A DNA stretch of 58,827 bases from an uncultured Dorea sp. (GCA_910585725.1 CAJUFA010000020.1:1-58827), one strand, 5' to 3'; positions 25,473-35,378 are shown, numbered from the stretch's first letter. The notes: generated by a model not told the origin, from the sequence alone. Translations and numbers: made by a program.

Positions 25473-26234
25473 ATGAAGAAGATATTGTTGAAAACAGAGA
25501 ATTTGAGCAAGTCCTTTTCAAGCGGAGGAAATTTGCAGCATGTTCTTAAAAATATTGACCTGGAGTTGTACCAGGGTGATTTTACCGTGATCATGGGGGC
25601 GAGCGGGGCGGGAAAATCCACGCTCCTTTACGCATTGTCCGGAATGGATACGCCGTCGCTTGGGACGATTACTTTTGGTGAACGAAGGATATCCAGTCTG
25701 AATCAGGATGAACTTGCCGTATTCAGGCGGGAACATTGCGGATTCGTATTCCAGCAGATCTATCTGATCGACGGGATGTCTGTGATGGACAATGTATTGT
25801 CGGCGGGTCTGCTGACAGACAAGGATAAGAAAGCGATTATCTTAAGGGCGAAGGAATTATTTGCTAATGTAGGCATTTCTGAGGAAACACAGAATAAGTT
25901 TCCGGCACAGATATCAGGCGGGGAAGCTCAGAGAGCAGGGATGGTTCGGGCTCTGATAAATAGTCCGGAGATCTTATTCGCAGACGAGCCTACGGGTGCG
26001 CTTAACTCGAAGACCGGACTGGATGTGCTTGATACGCTTACACGATTCAACGAGGAGGGCCAGAGTATCGTCATGGTGACGCACGATATGCGCTCCGCCA
26101 GGAGGGGCAGCCGTATCCTGTATCTAAAGGACGGTGTGATCATGGGGGAGTGTGATCTCGGGAAATATGCGCGGCAGGATGATGCGGCAAGGCAGGAGAA
26201 GCTGGCTTCTTTCCTGGCGGAAATGGGGTGGTAG
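25473..26234 (+). CDS. ABC ATPase (BceA/MacB-like)
   Basis: A 253-residue ATPase of the LolD/MacB/BceA group that drives mechanotransmission through FtsX-type permeases. Walker A 'GASGAGKSTLL', signature 'ISGGEAQRAGMVRA' and Walker B 'ILFADEPTGALNSKTG' are all present. GGGAGG before 25473 fixes the start. It is followed by the permease gene after two bases. With the kinase and regulator it forms a complete sensing/resistance module. Confidence 0.92.
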   Translation: MKKILLKTENLSKSFSSGGNLQHVLKNIDLELYQGDFTVIMGASGAGKSTLLYALSGMDTPSLGTITFGERRISSLNQDELAVFRREHCGFVFQQIYLIDGMSVMDNVLSAGLLTDKDKKAIILRAKELFANVGISEETQNKFPAQISGGEAQRAGMVRALINSPEILFADEPTGALNSKTGLDVLDTLTRFNEEGQSIVMVTHDMRSARRGSRILYLKDGVIMGECDLGKYARQDDAARQEKLASFLAEMGW

Positions 26235-26236
26235 AT

Positions 26237-28579
26237 ATGGAGAAAAGTATTCTTCTTGCCCGTTCCAATCTGCGGAGGGCAAAAGGTCAGACAGCCGCCA
26301 TTATCGCACTTATATTTCTTGCCGCCCTTATGTTGAATCTGTGGCTTATGTTATCTATGGATTACAGGCAGAATTTCAGGAGGTGTCATGACAGACTGAA
26401 TGCGGAGCATGTGACCATGGTGATAGACGGCGATACAAGTGATATGCGGAAATTTGTCACAGATACCTTAAAAGAAGACAGGCGTACGGCAGAGTTCTTC
26501 CTGGATTCCATCCTGCATATGGTGGGATCATTTGAATATAACGGCGGAGAGATGAATTCGGAGCTTATCTTCATGGAGAAGGAGGACGCCCTTTCTCGGA
26601 GAATCGGAAAGATCGAGATTATCGAGGACAGCAGTTATACGAAGGGAGTCTATATGCCGGTTCTGTACCGGTCGGATGATGTCGCGGTGGGTAAGACGGT
26701 GGAGCTCTCTGTTGGGGGCAGGAAGATGTCTTATACTGTATGCGGATTCTTCAACAGCGCCATGACGGGTTCCCATAATTGCAGTATGTGCGGGGTACTT
26801 TTGACAAGAGATTGTTATCAGGAACTTGAGGAAGAAGGCTATGCTCCCAGAGCAACACTGTGTTCTATAAGGCTTCATGACAAGGAAGAAAGCGAGGATT
26901 ATGATGCGATGCTTAAAGACGCCGTATCTGCCCGTTATCCAGCCGCGCGTACCGCGAACAATACCTATGCGATGGTCTCTCAATCCCGGTATATATCCCA
27001 GATGATCTGTTCAGGAATTATGAGTGCGATGGCTTGTTTTATACTTATTATTGCCCTGGTGGTGATTGCGTCCAATATTATCAACTATATTCAGGAGAAT
27101 ATGAAGAATCTTGGAGCGCTCAAAGCGGTGGGTTATACGAGCAGGCTGCTTATCGGCTCCCTGCAGATGCAGTTTACGGGAATTGCCCTGATAGTCGCAT
27201 GGATCGGCGCCGGTGTGTCGTATGTATTATTCCCGTTTATTAATGAGATGATGATCTCGCAGACAGGCATTCCTTATGAGATTCGTTTTCTGCCGGCGCC
27301 ATTCTTTCTGACGCTGGCGGTCCTGGGAGGGACGGTATCTTGTGTCGTATGGATGTCCTCCCGCAGGATCAGAAATGTAGAGCCTATTGTCGCGCTCAGG
27401 CAGGGTATTCAGACGCACACTTTCAAGCAGAATCATGTTCCTCTCGACAGGACGCGGACGCCGCTGAATCTCGCATTGGCGTTGAAGACGACGATGTCCG
27501 GCGTGAAACATAATGTGACGATCTGTATCACGATGTTTGTACTGTCGCTTGTCGCCGTGTTCTCAGGGCTGATGGTCAGGAATATGATCATGGATTCGGA
27601 GCCTTTTCTGGATATGGTAGTGGGGGAGGTCGCGGATAGCTGTATCAATATCCAGGCAGAGGCCGAGGAAGGGTTTCTGACGGAAATGAACGCGGATGAG
27701 CGGGTGCAGAAGGTTTATCTCTATCATAGCCTTCAGGCGACTCATACCGGCGGCGATGTATTGATGGCGACTATTGCGGATGATTTTTCTAAAGTGAATA
27801 ATCAGAAGGTGATGATCGAGGGGAGATTCCCCAAATATGACAATGAGATCGTCATTGCCGCCAAATATGCGTCGGAGAAGGGGCTTAAGGTCGGAGACGA
27901 GATAGGGCTTACGGCGGGCGGAAGACAAGGCTGTTATATCATATCCGGATTTGTACAGATTTCAAATAATCTTGGGAAAGACTGTCTGCTTACACGGGAA
28001 GGTTATGAACGTCTGGGAGAACTTGAGAATACCAGTTATTATCTTAATCTGAGGGATGATACGGATATAGAAGCATTTAATGCGGAGATGAAAGAAAGGT
28101 TCGGCGGTAATGTAAATGCGACGATCGATATCAATGCAACGGTTCAAAGCGGCGCTTCGGTCTATGTCTCACTGATGAAGATTATCGTCATTGCGGTTCT
28201 CGTACTGAGCGTGCTTGTGATCACTTTCGTGCTATATCTGCTGGTGCGTACGATGGTGAGCAATAAGAAGCGGGACTATGGGATACTGAAAGCGCTTGGT
28301 TTTACGACGGGACAATTGATATGTCAGACGGCGCTGTCCTTTATGCCGGCAGTGATCCTCTCGACCATTGCAGGAGTGACCGTATGCAGCTTCATCATTA
28401 ATCCGCTGATGGCGCTGTTCCTCAGGAATATCGGGATCGTGAAAAGTACTTTTACGGTTCCTGTCTGGTATAATATCCTGGCAGGTATGGGGATGATTCT
28501 GTCGGCATTCTTGATAGCGTGCCTGCTGTCCCTGAAAATAAAAAAGATAACTCCGAGGGCGCTGCTGGCGGGAGAATAG
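26237..28579 (+). CDS. FtsX-type ABC permease
   Basis: A 780-residue permease with two FtsX domains: one membrane segment at about 18-38 and three at about 265-380, then a second set (one at about 430-450 and three at about 640-770). Each set is preceded by a large extracytoplasmic domain. The loops 'KNLGALKAVGYTSRLL' and 'RDYGILKALGFTTGQL' are the paired coupling motifs. This two-copy layout differs from BceB (ten segments, one large loop) and resembles clostridial exporters linked to two-component systems. Works with the ATPase at 25473. Substrate unknown. Confidence 0.88.
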   Translation: MEKSILLARSNLRRAKGQTAAIIALIFLAALMLNLWLMLSMDYRQNFRRCHDRLNAEHVTMVIDGDTSDMRKFVTDTLKEDRRTAEFFLDSILHMVGSFEYNGGEMNSELIFMEKEDALSRRIGKIEIIEDSSYTKGVYMPVLYRSDDVAVGKTVELSVGGRKMSYTVCGFFNSAMTGSHNCSMCGVLLTRDCYQELEEEGYAPRATLCSIRLHDKEESEDYDAMLKDAVSARYPAARTANNTYAMVSQSRYISQMICSGIMSAMACFILIIALVVIASNIINYIQENMKNLGALKAVGYTSRLLIGSLQMQFTGIALIVAWIGAGVSYVLFPFINEMMISQTGIPYEIRFLPAPFFLTLAVLGGTVSCVVWMSSRRIRNVEPIVALRQGIQTHTFKQNHVPLDRTRTPLNLALALKTTMSGVKHNVTICITMFVLSLVAVFSGLMVRNMIMDSEPFLDMVVGEVADSCINIQAEAEEGFLTEMNADERVQKVYLYHSLQATHTGGDVLMATIADDFSKVNNQKVMIEGRFPKYDNEIVIAAKYASEKGLKVGDEIGLTAGGRQGCYIISGFVQISNNLGKDCLLTREGYERLGELENTSYYLNLRDDTDIEAFNAEMKERFGGNVNATIDINATVQSGASVYVSLMKIIVIAVLVLSVLVITFVLYLLVRTMVSNKKRDYGILKALGFTTGQLICQTALSFMPAVILSTIAGVTVCSFIINPLMALFLRNIGIVKSTFTVPVWYNILAGMGMILSAFLIACLLSLKIKKITPRALLAGE

Positions 28580-28665
28580 GATACAGTTGACAGTGTCCTG
28601 TATGTGAATTCAAAGCGCGGATGAGCGATAAGATACCGAGCGCAGGGCCGCCGTGTGAAGAAATT

Positions 28666-29391
28666 TTACAGGAGGGAACGTATGAACGTAAGAAGCCCGT
28701 CTCCGCTGGTTAATTCCTTATCTGCGGCTCCGGCCGTATCCGGGCAGGGGCGCATCCGGTGATTCAGCCAGATTGTGCGCCATCCTGCCTGGGACGCGCC
28801 TGCAATATCCGATTCATATGTATCGCCGATATACCAGGTGCGTTCCGGCAGAAAATGCATACTCTCGCCGACGGCCATGAAAGCATGAACGTCAGGCTTG
28901 TGATAACCGATATCTCCGGAAATAAAGATCTGTTCCGGCAGAAACCACTTCTGAAGATTCAAAGCTTCCACTTTACGCCATTGCCCTTCATGATTGCCGT
29001 TGGTTAACGCAGCGATGGGAATCTGCTCTTCCTTACAATAATCAAGTACATCCTTCATAAAGTCAAACATTGTGATCACCGTCTGCCTATAGCGGTATTC
29101 TGTCTCAAACCGACTGCTTTCTTCCCTTGTGATCTCAAGCCCCGCATCCCGGTAAGTCATGCGCAGTCTCTCGTGGAAAGAATCTTCTCTGGGAATCTTC
29201 CCTTCCTTCTCATGTGCCAATATAATATCGGAGTAGATTCTGGACTTTCGGAACAATTCCGTACTGTCTGTTTGGACTCTTCCGGCGAAGAATTTCTCAT
29301 GGGCTTTCTGGAAAGGCTCCATCAGGTTGTACATGGTGTCGTCTATATCGAATACAAGATTTATCGGTTTGAAAGGGGGGATGCCGCACAT
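28666..29391 (-). CDS. HAD family hydrolase
   Basis: A 241-residue haloacid-dehalogenase-type phosphatase. Motif I is 'FDIDDTMYN', motif II 'ALTNGNHEGQ', motif III/IV 'HKPDVHAF' and 'WYIGDTYESDIAGASQAGWRTIWLN'. The cap between motifs I and II makes it subfamily IA (YjjG-like), which dephosphorylates small metabolites such as nucleotides or sugar phosphates. Single gene, convergent with the ABC permease gene. Confidence 0.85.
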   Translation of the reverse strand: MCGIPPFKPINLVFDIDDTMYNLMEPFQKAHEKFFAGRVQTDSTELFRKSRIYSDIILAHEKEGKIPREDSFHERLRMTYRDAGLEITREESSRFETEYRYRQTVITMFDFMKDVLDYCKEEQIPIAALTNGNHEGQWRKVEALNLQKWFLPEQIFISGDIGYHKPDVHAFMAVGESMHFLPERTWYIGDTYESDIAGASQAGWRTIWLNHRMRPCPDTAGAADKELTSGDGLLTFIRSLL

Positions 29392-29704
29392 TGTTAACGC
29401 CTCCTATATGGTGTGGATTTTCTGCAATTGTGAATAGTTCTTTGAATGATAATGCGGTGTATAAGTAAAACAGCTGCCTATATTTTAGCATAGATTGTGT
29501 TTAAAATACAGAGTCACTATTTTAAAAAATTCCAGCAAAAATTTCATATCCCGGTGGAGTCACGGACGGCAGAAGTTGCAAAGGCATCAGAAAACAAGTA
29601 TAATTGAAATATATTTCTAATCAAAACACTAATTATGTATTTACAAAAGAGGACGAGCTTATAGAGTGTATCTGGAAATGTTGGTAATGAAGGGGAACGA
29701 AAAT
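29392..29704. other. Intergenic region between divergent genes
   Basis: AT-rich spacer between the HAD gene (minus) and the DUF2200 gene (plus). Apart from the plus-strand promoter at 29576-29604 I see no RNA gene, repeat or other structured element. Confidence 0.5.
29576..29604 (+). promoter_or_regulatory. Sigma-A promoter of the DUF2200-DUF1801 gene
   Basis: TTGCAA (29576-29581), a 17-bp spacer and a perfect TATAAT (29599-29604), 100 bases before the start codon. Confidence 0.75.
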
Positions 29705-30484
29705 ATGAATGATGAAAAAGTGTATGCGATGAGTTTTGCAAAAATATATCCGCTGTTGGCTGCCAAAGCAAAAAAGAAGGGACGGACGTTAGAAGAGGTG
29801 AATAAAATCATCTGTTGGCTGACCGGATATGGTACGGAAGAAATAGAAAACGCCATAAATAATTCCGTCGCTTACGGCGATTTTTTTAGAAACGCGCCGT
29901 CTCCAAATCCGGACAGGAAAGCAATCAAAGGCGTGGTCTGCGGGGTACGTGTAGAGACAATTGACGAGCCTTTGATGCAGGAAATCAGATATTTGGATAA
30001 GCTGATTGACGAACTGGCGAGGGGAAAATCCATGGAGAAAATCCTGGGCAGACACGCAGGAAAAGAGGCGGGCAAAATGTGGGAATGTCCGAAATGCGGA
30101 CGTACTTTTAAGAATACGAATCAAGATCATTACTGCGGAGAAGCTCCGAAAACAATTGAGGAATATATAGAACGTCAGCCAGAGCATGCGCAACCATTCC
30201 TGCGGCAGATAAATACTGCAATAAAATCTGCATTACCGGAAGCTATGGAAAAGATATCGTGGAGTATGCCGACATATTGGAAAAAGCATAACCTGATACA
30301 GTTTGCAGCCTTTAAGAAGCATATAGGTCTGTATCCAGGGCCGGAAGCGGTGGAGGCATTTGCCGACAGGCTTAAGGAATATAAGACGAGTAAGGGAGCT
30401 ATACAGATTCCTTATAATAAAGCTCTGCCGCTTGAATTAATTGGAGAGATTGCGAAATGGTGTGAAAAAGAGAATGGCCGATGA
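29705..30484 (+). CDS. DUF2200-zinc finger-DUF1801 fusion protein
   Basis: A 259-residue protein built of three parts. Residues 1-115 match DUF2200 ('VYAMSFAKIYPLLAAKAKKKGRT', 'VCGVRVETIDEPLMQEIRYLDKLIDELARGK'). Residues 128-144 hold a Cys-x2-Cys-x10-His-x-Cys zinc-binding motif. Residues about 150-255 match DUF1801/YdhG ('ISWSMPTYWKK', 'IGLYPGPEA', 'GAIQIPYNKALP'). Neither domain has an established reaction; DUF1801 proteins have been called iron-chaperone-like. AAGGGG lies ahead of the start. The fusion implies the two domains act together. Confidence 0.85.
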   Translation: MNDEKVYAMSFAKIYPLLAAKAKKKGRTLEEVNKIICWLTGYGTEEIENAINNSVAYGDFFRNAPSPNPDRKAIKGVVCGVRVETIDEPLMQEIRYLDKLIDELARGKSMEKILGRHAGKEAGKMWECPKCGRTFKNTNQDHYCGEAPKTIEEYIERQPEHAQPFLRQINTAIKSALPEAMEKISWSMPTYWKKHNLIQFAAFKKHIGLYPGPEAVEAFADRLKEYKTSKGAIQIPYNKALPLELIGEIAKWCEKENGR

Positions 30485-30522
30485 GGACTTTTAAGGAAAC
30501 CTAAATCGAGGGAGAAAATAGT

Positions 30523-32655
30523 ATGGAACACATACGATGTGTAGTTGAAAGAATTACTTATACGAACACAGAAAATGGATATACCGTGTTAAAGGTGGCG
30601 GTGAAGAATTATAATGACCTGGTTACTGTTGTGGGAATCATGCCGGATACACATGTCGGTTCTGTTTTGTCCCTGGAGGGTTTTTGGAAGATGGACGCCA
30701 AATACGGCAGGCAGTTTTCTGTAGAGAGATTTGAAGAGACGCTTCCGGCGACAGTTTATGGAATTGAGAAGTATCTGGGATCGGGTCTGATCAAAGGAGT
30801 CGGGCCGAAGTTTGCAAAGAGGATCGTCCAGAAATTCGGGAAGGATACGCTGGACGTGATCGAGGAGGCGCCGGATGAGCTCGTCACGGTGGAAGGGATA
30901 GGGAAAATCCGTGTGGAGCGTATTAAGAAGAGCTGGCAGGAGCAGAAGGAGATAAAGAATATCATGCTCTTTTTACAGAGTCATGAGGTTAATACTACCC
31001 ATGCCACAAAGATTTTTAAAACTTATGGAAGAGACAGCATCAGCATAGTGCAGGAGAATCCGTATCGTCTGGCGGAAGACGTCTGGGGAATCGGATTTAA
31101 GACTGCGGATATGATTGCCGAAAAGTTGGGTATTGAAAAAGGACGCTTCATTCGTTTGCGGAGCGGGCTGTTTTATACATTAAACAAGCTGGCGGAAGAC
31201 GGGCATTGTTATGGAGACAGGGAACAGCTGATCCAAAAAGCCGTAGAGCTTTTGGAAGTGGAAGAACCAGAGCTGGAGATCACACTGGACGAAATGCTGC
31301 GCACCGAGGATGTTATCAAGGATGAAGAGGCAATTTATCTGCCGCCTTTTTTCTTTTCGGAGACCGGGTGCGCCAAGAGGCTGATTAAACTGTTGGTTTC
31401 CAGACGCAGGGTGAAAATGGACGTAGAGGCGGTCATGTCGCAGGTGCGTCGGCAATCTGATATTTCGTACGATGAGATTCAGTTGGAGGCGATCCGCACG
31501 GCGGTTTCATCGAAAGTGATGATTCTGACCGGGGGACCGGGAACGGGGAAGACGACTACAACTATGGGGATTATTTCCGCCTATCGTAAGGCAGGATGCC
31601 GGATCATACTGGCGGCGCCTACCGGGAGAGCGGCGAAACGGATGTCTGAAGCTACAGGAATGGAAGCGAAAACGATTCATCGTCTGTTGGAATATAAACT
31701 TCCGGAAGGATATCAGAAGAATGAGGAAAATCCGCTGAACGGAGATGTGCTGATACTGGATGAGTGTTCCATGATTGATATAATACTCATGTACAATCTC
31801 CTGAAAGCGATTCCGGAACATATGACTTTGATTATGGTTGGCGATACTGACCAGCTTCCAAGCGTAGGGGCGGGAAACGTCCTGAAAGATATCATTGACT
31901 CGGATCGGATCCCGGTCGTGCGGCTGACCAGAATATTCCGACAGGCGCAGGGCAGCAGGATCATCATGAATGCTCATCGGATTAATAAAGGCGAACCTAT
32001 TGATATGCGCGGCGGAAAGGATTCTGATTTCTTTTTTGCAGGGAAAGCGGCCAATGAGGAAGTTGTGGATACGCTGGTAGAATATTGTACAAAGAATCTA
32101 CCCCGTTATTATCATGTGGACGCCTTTCGGGATATCCAGGTGTTGACGCCAATGCAAAGGGGGATTTGCGGGGCGGCAAACTTAAATCAGATGATGCAGG
32201 AAGCCATGAATCCTTCCAAAATCTTTCTTCGCAGGGGCGGTACGCAGTACCGGCTGCATGATAAGGTCATGCAGATCCGAAATAATTACGATAAGGAAGT
32301 CTTTAACGGCGATATCGGAACCATTTGTAAAGTTGATATGGAGGAACGGGAGATAACGGTAGATTACGAAGGTCGGGAGATTCTCTATGATATCAGTGAG
32401 CTGGATGAACTGGTATTGGCCTATGCGACTACGATCCATAAGGCGCAGGGAAGCGAATATCCGATTGTAGTGATGCCTTTGACTATGAGCCATTTTGTGA
32501 TGCTGCAGAGAAACCTGCTGTACACAGGGGTCACCAGGGCAAAGAAGATTCTGGTTCTGATTGGGGAGAAAAAAGCAGTCGACTATGCCATAAAGAATGA
32601 GACTACCGCCGCCAGGAATACGAAGCTGGCTAAACGCCTGAACAGACTTATTTGA
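30523..32655 (+). CDS. recD2: RecD2-type SF1B DNA helicase
   Basis: A 710-residue 5'-3' helicase of the RecD2/YrrC family, present in bacteria where RecD is not part of RecBCD. An OB-like N-terminal domain and helix-hairpin-helix segments ('GSGLIKGVGPKFAKRIVQKFG', 'VEGIGKIRVERIK') precede helicase domain 1, with Walker A 'TGGPGTGKTTTT' near residue 338 and the 'DECSMID' DExx box. 'GDTDQLPSVGAGNVL', an SH3-like insertion and 'YATTIHKAQGSEYPIVV' follow; 'LLYTGVTRAKK' is close to the C-terminus. Length is normal for the family. Role: DNA repair and recombination. Confidence 0.93.
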   Translation: MEHIRCVVERITYTNTENGYTVLKVAVKNYNDLVTVVGIMPDTHVGSVLSLEGFWKMDAKYGRQFSVERFEETLPATVYGIEKYLGSGLIKGVGPKFAKRIVQKFGKDTLDVIEEAPDELVTVEGIGKIRVERIKKSWQEQKEIKNIMLFLQSHEVNTTHATKIFKTYGRDSISIVQENPYRLAEDVWGIGFKTADMIAEKLGIEKGRFIRLRSGLFYTLNKLAEDGHCYGDREQLIQKAVELLEVEEPELEITLDEMLRTEDVIKDEEAIYLPPFFFSETGCAKRLIKLLVSRRRVKMDVEAVMSQVRRQSDISYDEIQLEAIRTAVSSKVMILTGGPGTGKTTTTMGIISAYRKAGCRIILAAPTGRAAKRMSEATGMEAKTIHRLLEYKLPEGYQKNEENPLNGDVLILDECSMIDIILMYNLLKAIPEHMTLIMVGDTDQLPSVGAGNVLKDIIDSDRIPVVRLTRIFRQAQGSRIIMNAHRINKGEPIDMRGGKDSDFFFAGKAANEEVVDTLVEYCTKNLPRYYHVDAFRDIQVLTPMQRGICGAANLNQMMQEAMNPSKIFLRRGGTQYRLHDKVMQIRNNYDKEVFNGDIGTICKVDMEEREITVDYEGREILYDISELDELVLAYATTIHKAQGSEYPIVVMPLTMSHFVMLQRNLLYTGVTRAKKILVLIGEKKAVDYAIKNETTAARNTKLAKRLNRLI

Positions 32656-32675
32656 TCCGGCCTAAGCCGGATCAA
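32652..32675. terminator. Bidirectional hairpin between convergent genes
   Basis: A perfect 10-bp stem TTGATCCGGC/GCCGGATCAA with a four-base loop, overlapping the recD2 stop codon. T tails are short, so termination strength is uncertain. Confidence 0.6.
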
Positions 32676-32692
32676 AAGTCGTTTTAGGAGCG

Positions 32693-33136
32693 TTAATGTT
32701 CGGTATCTACATATGCAATGCTGGAATCTCCCTTCTGCGCCTGACCTAACACGGCGTCCATTAGTTTTTGAAAAGAGCCGTAAGATGAGGTGGCGCCGCT
32801 TAAAGCGTCTATCTCATCTTTGCCCTGGCCTTCCAGAAACTGGCCTGCATAATAGCGTGTGTACTCATTTGGATATGTGCCGTTAGAATGAAACATATTC
32901 TGCATATAGGCGTTATCCCAACTTTTAATGAAGCCGCTGGCGTTTTCGGCGTTATATTCCACGGAAACAATTTTTCCGTCTTTGACCATGATCGTGATAT
33001 ATTCTCTCCAACCAAAATTATATTCTGAAGCCTGGGCCGAATAGTAGCCATCCTGAAGACTTTCTGTTTTTCCGCAGCCTGTCAGTACAATAGATAGTAA
33101 CAGCACAAGGCATATTCTGCACAATATCTGTTTCAT
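32693..33136 (-). CDS. FMN-binding lipoprotein
   Basis: A 147-residue lipoprotein: signal peptide with lipobox 'LTGC', then one FMN-binding domain. 'DALSGATSSYGSF' contains the SGAT-S motif whose threonine is covalently flavinylated by ApbE in this family, which would place a flavin on the outer face of the membrane. It begins five bases after the chemoreceptor gene and shares its transcript. No ApbE or electron-transfer partner is nearby. Confidence 0.85.
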   Translation of the reverse strand: MKQILCRICLVLLLSIVLTGCGKTESLQDGYYSAQASEYNFGWREYITIMVKDGKIVSVEYNAENASGFIKSWDNAYMQNMFHSNGTYPNEYTRYYAGQFLEGQGKDEIDALSGATSSYGSFQKLMDAVLGQAQKGDSSIAYVDTEH

Positions 33137-33141
33137 TTAAA

Positions 33142-35148
33142 TCAATCCTCCTTCAGAACAAAATTTTTCACCTGAGCCTGGAGTTTCTCGGCTTCCTGCG
33201 CCAGAAGTCCGCTGGACTGCTCCGTTCCCTGCGCGTTTTGCAAATTCCGGTCAGCGATGGCGGAAATGGTTTCTATCCGTTCTTCCATAGAAGACAGCGC
33301 ATTCTCCTGACCTTCTACGGCGGTTACCAGCCGGTCTGATATCTCGCTGATCTGAGCGGAAACATCGGAGATGGCTTTGAGAGAGCTTGCAGTATCTGCA
33401 TTCAGGTCCACGCCCGTGCGGATGATGTTTCTTGTATTTTCAATCATTTCAGTGGCGCTCTGAGCAGCCTCGGCGCTCTTGACAGCCAGATTCTGAACCT
33501 CGTTGGCCACTACGGCAAATCCGCTTCCTGCGCTTCCGGCCCGCGCCGCTTCCACTGATGCGTTCAGCGCCAGAATATTCGTCTGGAAAGAAATATCCTC
33601 AATAGCCTTTGCGATTTTCGTGATCTCTAATGCATTGGAGCTGATATTGTCCATAGCTCCGGACAGCGCGGTCATCTGAGTGTTTGCTTCCTTAATACAC
33701 TGTGCGATTTCCTCGGTTTTATTCCGCGTCTGGCTGCTGCTTTCCATAACGTCGGCCAGTCGATTCTTTACATGAACCACCTCGTCGACCAGTTCTTCAG
33801 TAGACTGGTTCTGCTCCAGAGAGGCGTGGTGCAGCTCGCCGGATTGCCCGCTTAATTCTTCCGCCATATTGGCAAGGCGAACGGCGGCGGCGCGGAAACC
33901 GGAGATAGTCTCGTCCATGGATCGGAGAATGGAATTCAGACTGTCTCGTATCAGAGTAAAATCACCTTTATAATCCATCTGTGGTTCGGTTTTCAGATTA
34001 CCGTCGGCAACCTGCGCCAGTACCTGACGAATATCCAATATGTATTGATTGACGCTTTCTACCGTGGCATTGAGGGTCTCTGCCATAAGTTCCAATTCAT
34101 CCCTGGAGTGTACGGAAACGACCTCTGTGTGAAGATCTCCGTCGGAAAGCAAGACCATACGATCCGTAACGCTTTTTACAGGGCGTGAAATTGAACGGGC
34201 CAGACGCAGAACAAGCAGGATAGACACAATCAGTACTGCCAGATTAGATAAAGCCGATACCAGCATCGCACCATTTATGAAATGATTATAATCTGATTTC
34301 GGAACCTGGATGACCAGCGACCACAGCGTACCCCTGATAGGTGAAAAGGCTATCAGCATCTTCTTCCCGTCGATTGGCAGTTCGATGGAACCTGTTTCAT
34401 TTGTGGTTATTCTGTCAATTGCTTTTTCGCTTCCATCATTAATCTGGGAAAGCGTGCTTTCTGAGATAACCAGAGACTCGTCCGGATGTCCCGTGATAAT
34501 CCCGTCATGGTTTACCATATAAGCAGTACTGTTCTTACCCAGGTTTATACCGTTGATAATGTCGCTTAAGGTATCATATTTATAAACTCCGACCACATAC
34601 ATAGAAGTTTCTCCGTTTTCTTTTACCGGCATTCCCATTGTAATTCCAAGGCCCCCTTGAAAGATTGTAGAAGGGTCGGTAGTCAGATTATCTGTTTCCA
34701 GAAGCAGTGAAAAAAAGCTGCTGTTTAGATTTTCCGGCGCGTCTTTTATACCCTGCAGAATGCGTCCTTCCAGGTCATAAAGAGCGATCGTGTACAGCTC
34801 ATAGATCTCGGCGGCTTCAATAAGAACTTCTTCGCGGTTTTTTCGGATCAGTTCGGCATCCGTGTCGTTTCCATTTGCTCCATTCATCCGGGGATCATCG
34901 GCAATCGTCATCATACGGTCTGCCAACAGATGGATATTTGCTTCCACTGTTTTGGCCGATTGTCGGACCATCGGCTGCAGGCTGTCAAGCAAAATATTGT
35001 TTGCAAGTGACTGCATGGCAAGCGCCATAATCACACAACATATGAAGACTAATACCAGAATGTTGAGGGTTGTGTTTTTCAAGATTCTTCCGTTGAGGCT
35101 TCGTTTTGTTTTTCTTTTTGAAGTCTGGGGATTATGTTCTTTTATCAT
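33142..35148 (-). CDS. Methyl-accepting chemotaxis protein, Cache sensor
   Basis: A 668-residue chemoreceptor. Membrane segments at about 28-50 and 288-312 enclose a double-Cache-type extracytoplasmic ligand domain ('GVYKYDTLSDIINGINLGKNSTAYMVNHDGIITGHPD'). HAMP and a second HAMP-like stretch follow, then the signalling domain with hairpin tip 'EDISFQTNILALNASVEAARAG'. The C-terminus has no pentapeptide tether. It is transcribed together with the FMN-binding lipoprotein gene. The ligand is unknown; no other chemotaxis genes are in the window. Confidence 0.92.
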   Translation of the reverse strand: MIKEHNPQTSKRKTKRSLNGRILKNTTLNILVLVFICCVIMALAMQSLANNILLDSLQPMVRQSAKTVEANIHLLADRMMTIADDPRMNGANGNDTDAELIRKNREEVLIEAAEIYELYTIALYDLEGRILQGIKDAPENLNSSFFSLLLETDNLTTDPSTIFQGGLGITMGMPVKENGETSMYVVGVYKYDTLSDIINGINLGKNSTAYMVNHDGIITGHPDESLVISESTLSQINDGSEKAIDRITTNETGSIELPIDGKKMLIAFSPIRGTLWSLVIQVPKSDYNHFINGAMLVSALSNLAVLIVSILLVLRLARSISRPVKSVTDRMVLLSDGDLHTEVVSVHSRDELELMAETLNATVESVNQYILDIRQVLAQVADGNLKTEPQMDYKGDFTLIRDSLNSILRSMDETISGFRAAAVRLANMAEELSGQSGELHHASLEQNQSTEELVDEVVHVKNRLADVMESSSQTRNKTEEIAQCIKEANTQMTALSGAMDNISSNALEITKIAKAIEDISFQTNILALNASVEAARAGSAGSGFAVVANEVQNLAVKSAEAAQSATEMIENTRNIIRTGVDLNADTASSLKAISDVSAQISEISDRLVTAVEGQENALSSMEERIETISAIADRNLQNAQGTEQSSGLLAQEAEKLQAQVKNFVLKED

Positions 35149-35251
35149 TTCTTTTCATCCTTTCCTGTCAGTTTTGAACATAAAAAACCACATAAAAATA
35201 CCGGCAGGCGCCAGAATACCGCCATAGTTTTGGTCTATGGCTGCTTCTGAC

Positions 35252-35281
35252 AGTATAACATAACTCTCTGGATTATTTCAA
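35252..35281 (-). promoter_or_regulatory. Sigma-A promoter of the chemoreceptor operon
   Basis: On the minus strand TTGAAA (35276-35281), an 18-bp spacer and TATACT (35252-35257). The following leader of about 95 bases holds a hairpin (35221-35227 pairing with 35234-35240) but no riboswitch that I recognise. Confidence 0.6.
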
Positions 35282-35378
35282 TATGTATAAATGTGCGGCG
35301 GCTCTATATTTTATCCTTTTTATAAATTAATGGTGGATCATTATTTCCATAATATAATGAAAAATATAAGGAAATCAT

